The notes below the pieces were generated by a model. The model saw nothing but the letters and a program-made list of their open reading frames with translations, was not told where the DNA came from and searched no databases. This document shows, one piece after another, positions 13,860 to 15,687 of a stretch of 15,687 bases of DNA. Position 1 is the stretch's first letter. Each line of letters opens with the position of its first letter. A program made the position numbers and the translations under genes. The stretch comes from Pseudomonadota bacterium. GTDB lineage: Bacteria; Pseudomonadota; Alphaproteobacteria; Caulobacterales; Caulobacteraceae. The stretch is taken from positions 1-15,687 of the forward strand of contig JAEZEZ010000123.1 of the NCBI GenBank assembly GCA_023432855.1, read 5' to 3'.

Positions 13860-15687
13860 GGATCCACGTCCACGGTCACCCGGACGCTGGCCGGCGCCCT
13901 GGCCCGCGCCAGCCAGGCGGCGACATAGGCCTGGATGTCGACGTTGCGGTCGGCGCGCACCAGCAGGCGCTTGCGCCGTCGTCCGCGGACCAGGGCGAGC
14001 GGCGCATCGGCGGGACCATAGACCTCCACGCCCGGCGCATTGGGGATGGCAGCCGCCAGGGCCCTGGCGAAGGTCTCCAGCGCCGCCGGGTTCTCGCTCG
14101 ACAGGATGATGGCGCACAGCCTGCCGAACGGCGGCAGGCCGGCGTCCTCTCGCCCCGCCATCTCCGCGGCCACGAAGGCGTCCCGGTCGCCGGCCTTCAG
14201 CGCCTGCATGACCGCGTGGTCCGGAACCCAGGTCTGGATCAGCGCCCGCCCGGGCCGGTCCGCCCGTCCAGCCCGCCCGGTAGCCTGGGCCAGCAGCTGG
14301 AAGGTTCGCTCGCCGGCGCGCAGGTCGCCGCCGCGCAGGCCGAGGTCGGCGTCGACCACCCCAACCAGGGTCAGCTTCGGGAAGTTGTGGCCCTTGGCCG
14401 CCGCCTGGGTGGCGACCATGACGTCGATCTCGCCCCTGGCCATGGCCTCGACCAGGGCGCGCGCCGTCCTGCCGTCCGGGGCCGTGTCGGACGAGAACAC
14501 CGCCACCCGCGCCTGCGGCAGCAGCGACCGGACCTCCTCCTCCACCCGCTCCACGCCTGGGCCGACAGCGGTGAGCGAGTCCTTCGCCCCGCACTGGGGG
14601 CACTTGTCCGGCTTGGACATGGAGAAGCCCGTCAGGTGGCAGACCAGCCGGCCGGTATAGCGATGCTCCACCAGCCAGCTGTCGGTGTCCGGCGCAGTCA
14701 TGCGGTGGCCGCAGGCCCGGCAGATCACCAGCGGCGCATAGCCCCGCCGGTTCAGGAACAGCAGCGTCTGCTCGCCGCGCGCGAAGGTCTCGGCCATCGC
14801 GTCGGCGAGCGGCCTGGCCAGCCAGCGGCCGGGCTCCGGCGGCGTCTCGCGCAGGTCGATCAGCTCGATGTCGGGCATCTGCGCCACGCCGTGACGGGCG
14901 GCCAGCTTCAACCAGGCATAGCGGCCGGTCTCGGCGTTGCGGAGGGTTTCCAGCGACGGGGTGGCCGAGGCCAGGACGACGGCCGCGCCCTCGATGGATG
15001 CGCGCGCCACCGCCAGGTCGCGGGCGTGATAGACGAACCCCTCGTCCTGCTTGAACGAGCCGTCGTGCTCCTCGTCGACAACGACCAGCCGAAGCCTCGG
15101 AAAGGGCAGGAAGAGGGCCGAACGGGCGCCGACCACGATGCGCGCCTCCCCCGACCGCACCGCCTCCCACACCAGTCGCCTCCGCGGCGGCGGCACGGCC
15201 GAATGCCATTCGGCCGGCGCCGCGCCGAACCGCTGCTCGAAGCGGGCGATGATCGCCTGGGTCAGGGCGATCTCCGGCAGCAGCACCAGCACCTGGGCGT
15301 CCGGCTCCGCCTTCAACAGGCGGGCGGCGGCTTCCAGGTAGACCTCGGTCTTGCCAGAGCCCGTCACCCCGTCGAGCAGCGCGGCCTGATAGCCGCCTCG
15401 GGCGACCAGTCCGGTCAGCACTTCGGCGGCGGCGGCCTGGCTGGGGTTCAGGTCCGCCGGGGCGTGATCGGGATCGGGCGCGGCGAAGCGGCGAGGCCGC
15501 TCCAGCTCCACGGCCTCCAGCGCACCCTCCTCGACCAGCGCCTTGACCACGCCCGCCGAAACCCCGGCCAGCCGTGCCAGTTCGGCGGCGCTGCCGGCCT
15601 CGGCTTCGGCGGCCCTGGCCAGCACCGCCTCGCGGGCCGGGGTCGGACGGGCGGGCGCGACGCCCGTGGGGCGCAACACCTTCGCGG
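13844..15687 (-). CDS. priA: PriA, primosomal replication-restart helicase (N-terminus outside window)
   Basis: At least 613 codons; the reading frame stays open to the window edge, so the N-terminal 3'-end-binding domain is missing. Counting from the codon at 15677-15679, the helicase core shows Walker A GVTGSGKT (104-111), motif II DEEH (202-205), motif III ASATPS (237-242) and the C-terminal helicase motif QATGRAGR (465-472), with TQAAAKGHNFPKLTLVGV (424-441) before it. The protein ends VDVDPYSFL, typical for PriA. The zinc region keeps CRAC (Cys320, Cys323), Cys347 and CPQC (Cys360, Cys363), but Ala329, Thr332 and Thr350 stand where cysteines are expected at the same spacing in E. coli PriA. 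The four outer cysteines of one zinc site are thus intact and the other site is gone. The VOC gene follows 43 bp downstream. Confidence 0.95.
   Translation of the reverse strand, partial: AKVLRPTGVAPARPTPAREAVLARAAEAEAGSAAELARLAGVSAGVVKALVEEGALEAVELERPRRFAAPDPDHAPADLNPSQAAAAEVLTGLVARGGYQAALLDGVTGSGKTEVYLEAAARLLKAEPDAQVLVLLPEIALTQAIIARFEQRFGAAPAEWHSAVPPPRRRLVWEAVRSGEARIVVGARSALFLPFPRLRLVVVDEEHDGSFKQDEGFVYHARDLAVARASIEGAAVVLASATPSLETLRNAETGRYAWLKLAARHGVAQMPDIELIDLRETPPEPGRWLARPLADAMAETFARGEQTLLFLNRRGYAPLVICRACGHRMTAPDTDSWLVEHRYTGRLVCHLTGFSMSKPDKCPQCGAKDSLTAVGPGVERVEEEVRSLLPQARVAVFSSDTAPDGRTARALVEAMARGEIDVMVATQAAAKGHNFPKLTLVGVVDADLGLRGGDLRAGERTFQLLAQATGRAGRADRPGRALIQTWVPDHAVMQALKAGDRDAFVAAEMAGREDAGLPPFGRLCAIILSSENPAALETFARALAAAIPNAPGVEVYGPADAPLALVRGRRRKRLLVRADRNVDIQAYVAAWLARARAPASVRVTVDVDPYSFL

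Overview
The window is a GC-rich stretch of bacterial chromosome packed with housekeeping and stress genes. The base composition and the protein sequences (HslU, PriA, RimO, ArgG, KatG) suggest an alphaproteobacterium, most likely of the Caulobacterales (Caulobacter/Phenylobacterium type). This placement is a judgement from sequence style, not from a marker gene. I see no rRNA, tRNA, CRISPR array, transposase, phage or plasmid genes.

Layout. Positions 1-2670 (minus strand) hold katG followed 46 bp later by the start of a LysR-type regulator of the OxyR class, cut by the window edge. Between katG and the divergent hslU (2851-4152) is a 180-bp regulatory region with an OxyR-like palindrome. Downstream of hslU lies a 134-bp imperfect inverted repeat of intergenic-element type, then a 282-codon gene of unknown function (4357-5205), then a second short repeat relic. 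Next on the minus strand come an AT-richer gene for a putative lipoprotein with an SseB-like domain (5304-5792) and a secreted protein with an acidic tail (5887-6582). On the plus strand follow rimO (6664-8067) and an alpha/beta hydrolase (8156-9028), which converges on gshB (9025-9969, minus). A DUF3833-like protein (10052-10522, minus) is divergent from argG (10679-11917). A TerC-family membrane protein and a glutathione transferase are translationally coupled (11985-13444) and converge on a VOC-family protein (13441-13800, minus). priA (13844 to beyond the right edge, minus) lies upstream of it.

How the genes fit together. Peroxide defence (katG with an oxyR-like regulator) and glutathione chemistry (gshB, a glutathione transferase, a VOC protein) are both present, but the latter three are separate transcription units and nothing shows they form one pathway. 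hslU encodes the ATPase of the HslUV protease, yet no hslV is next to it. rimO, argG and priA are core genes for ribosomal protein modification, arginine synthesis and replication restart.

The window is mostly ordinary core genome and I did not find a convincing new multi-gene system. The points most worth a second look are PriA, which lacks three of the four ligands of one zinc site while keeping the other site; the 134-bp inverted repeat; the AT-richer SseB-like lipoprotein; the katG-oxyR order with an OxyR-like site upstream; and the unassigned 282-residue protein.
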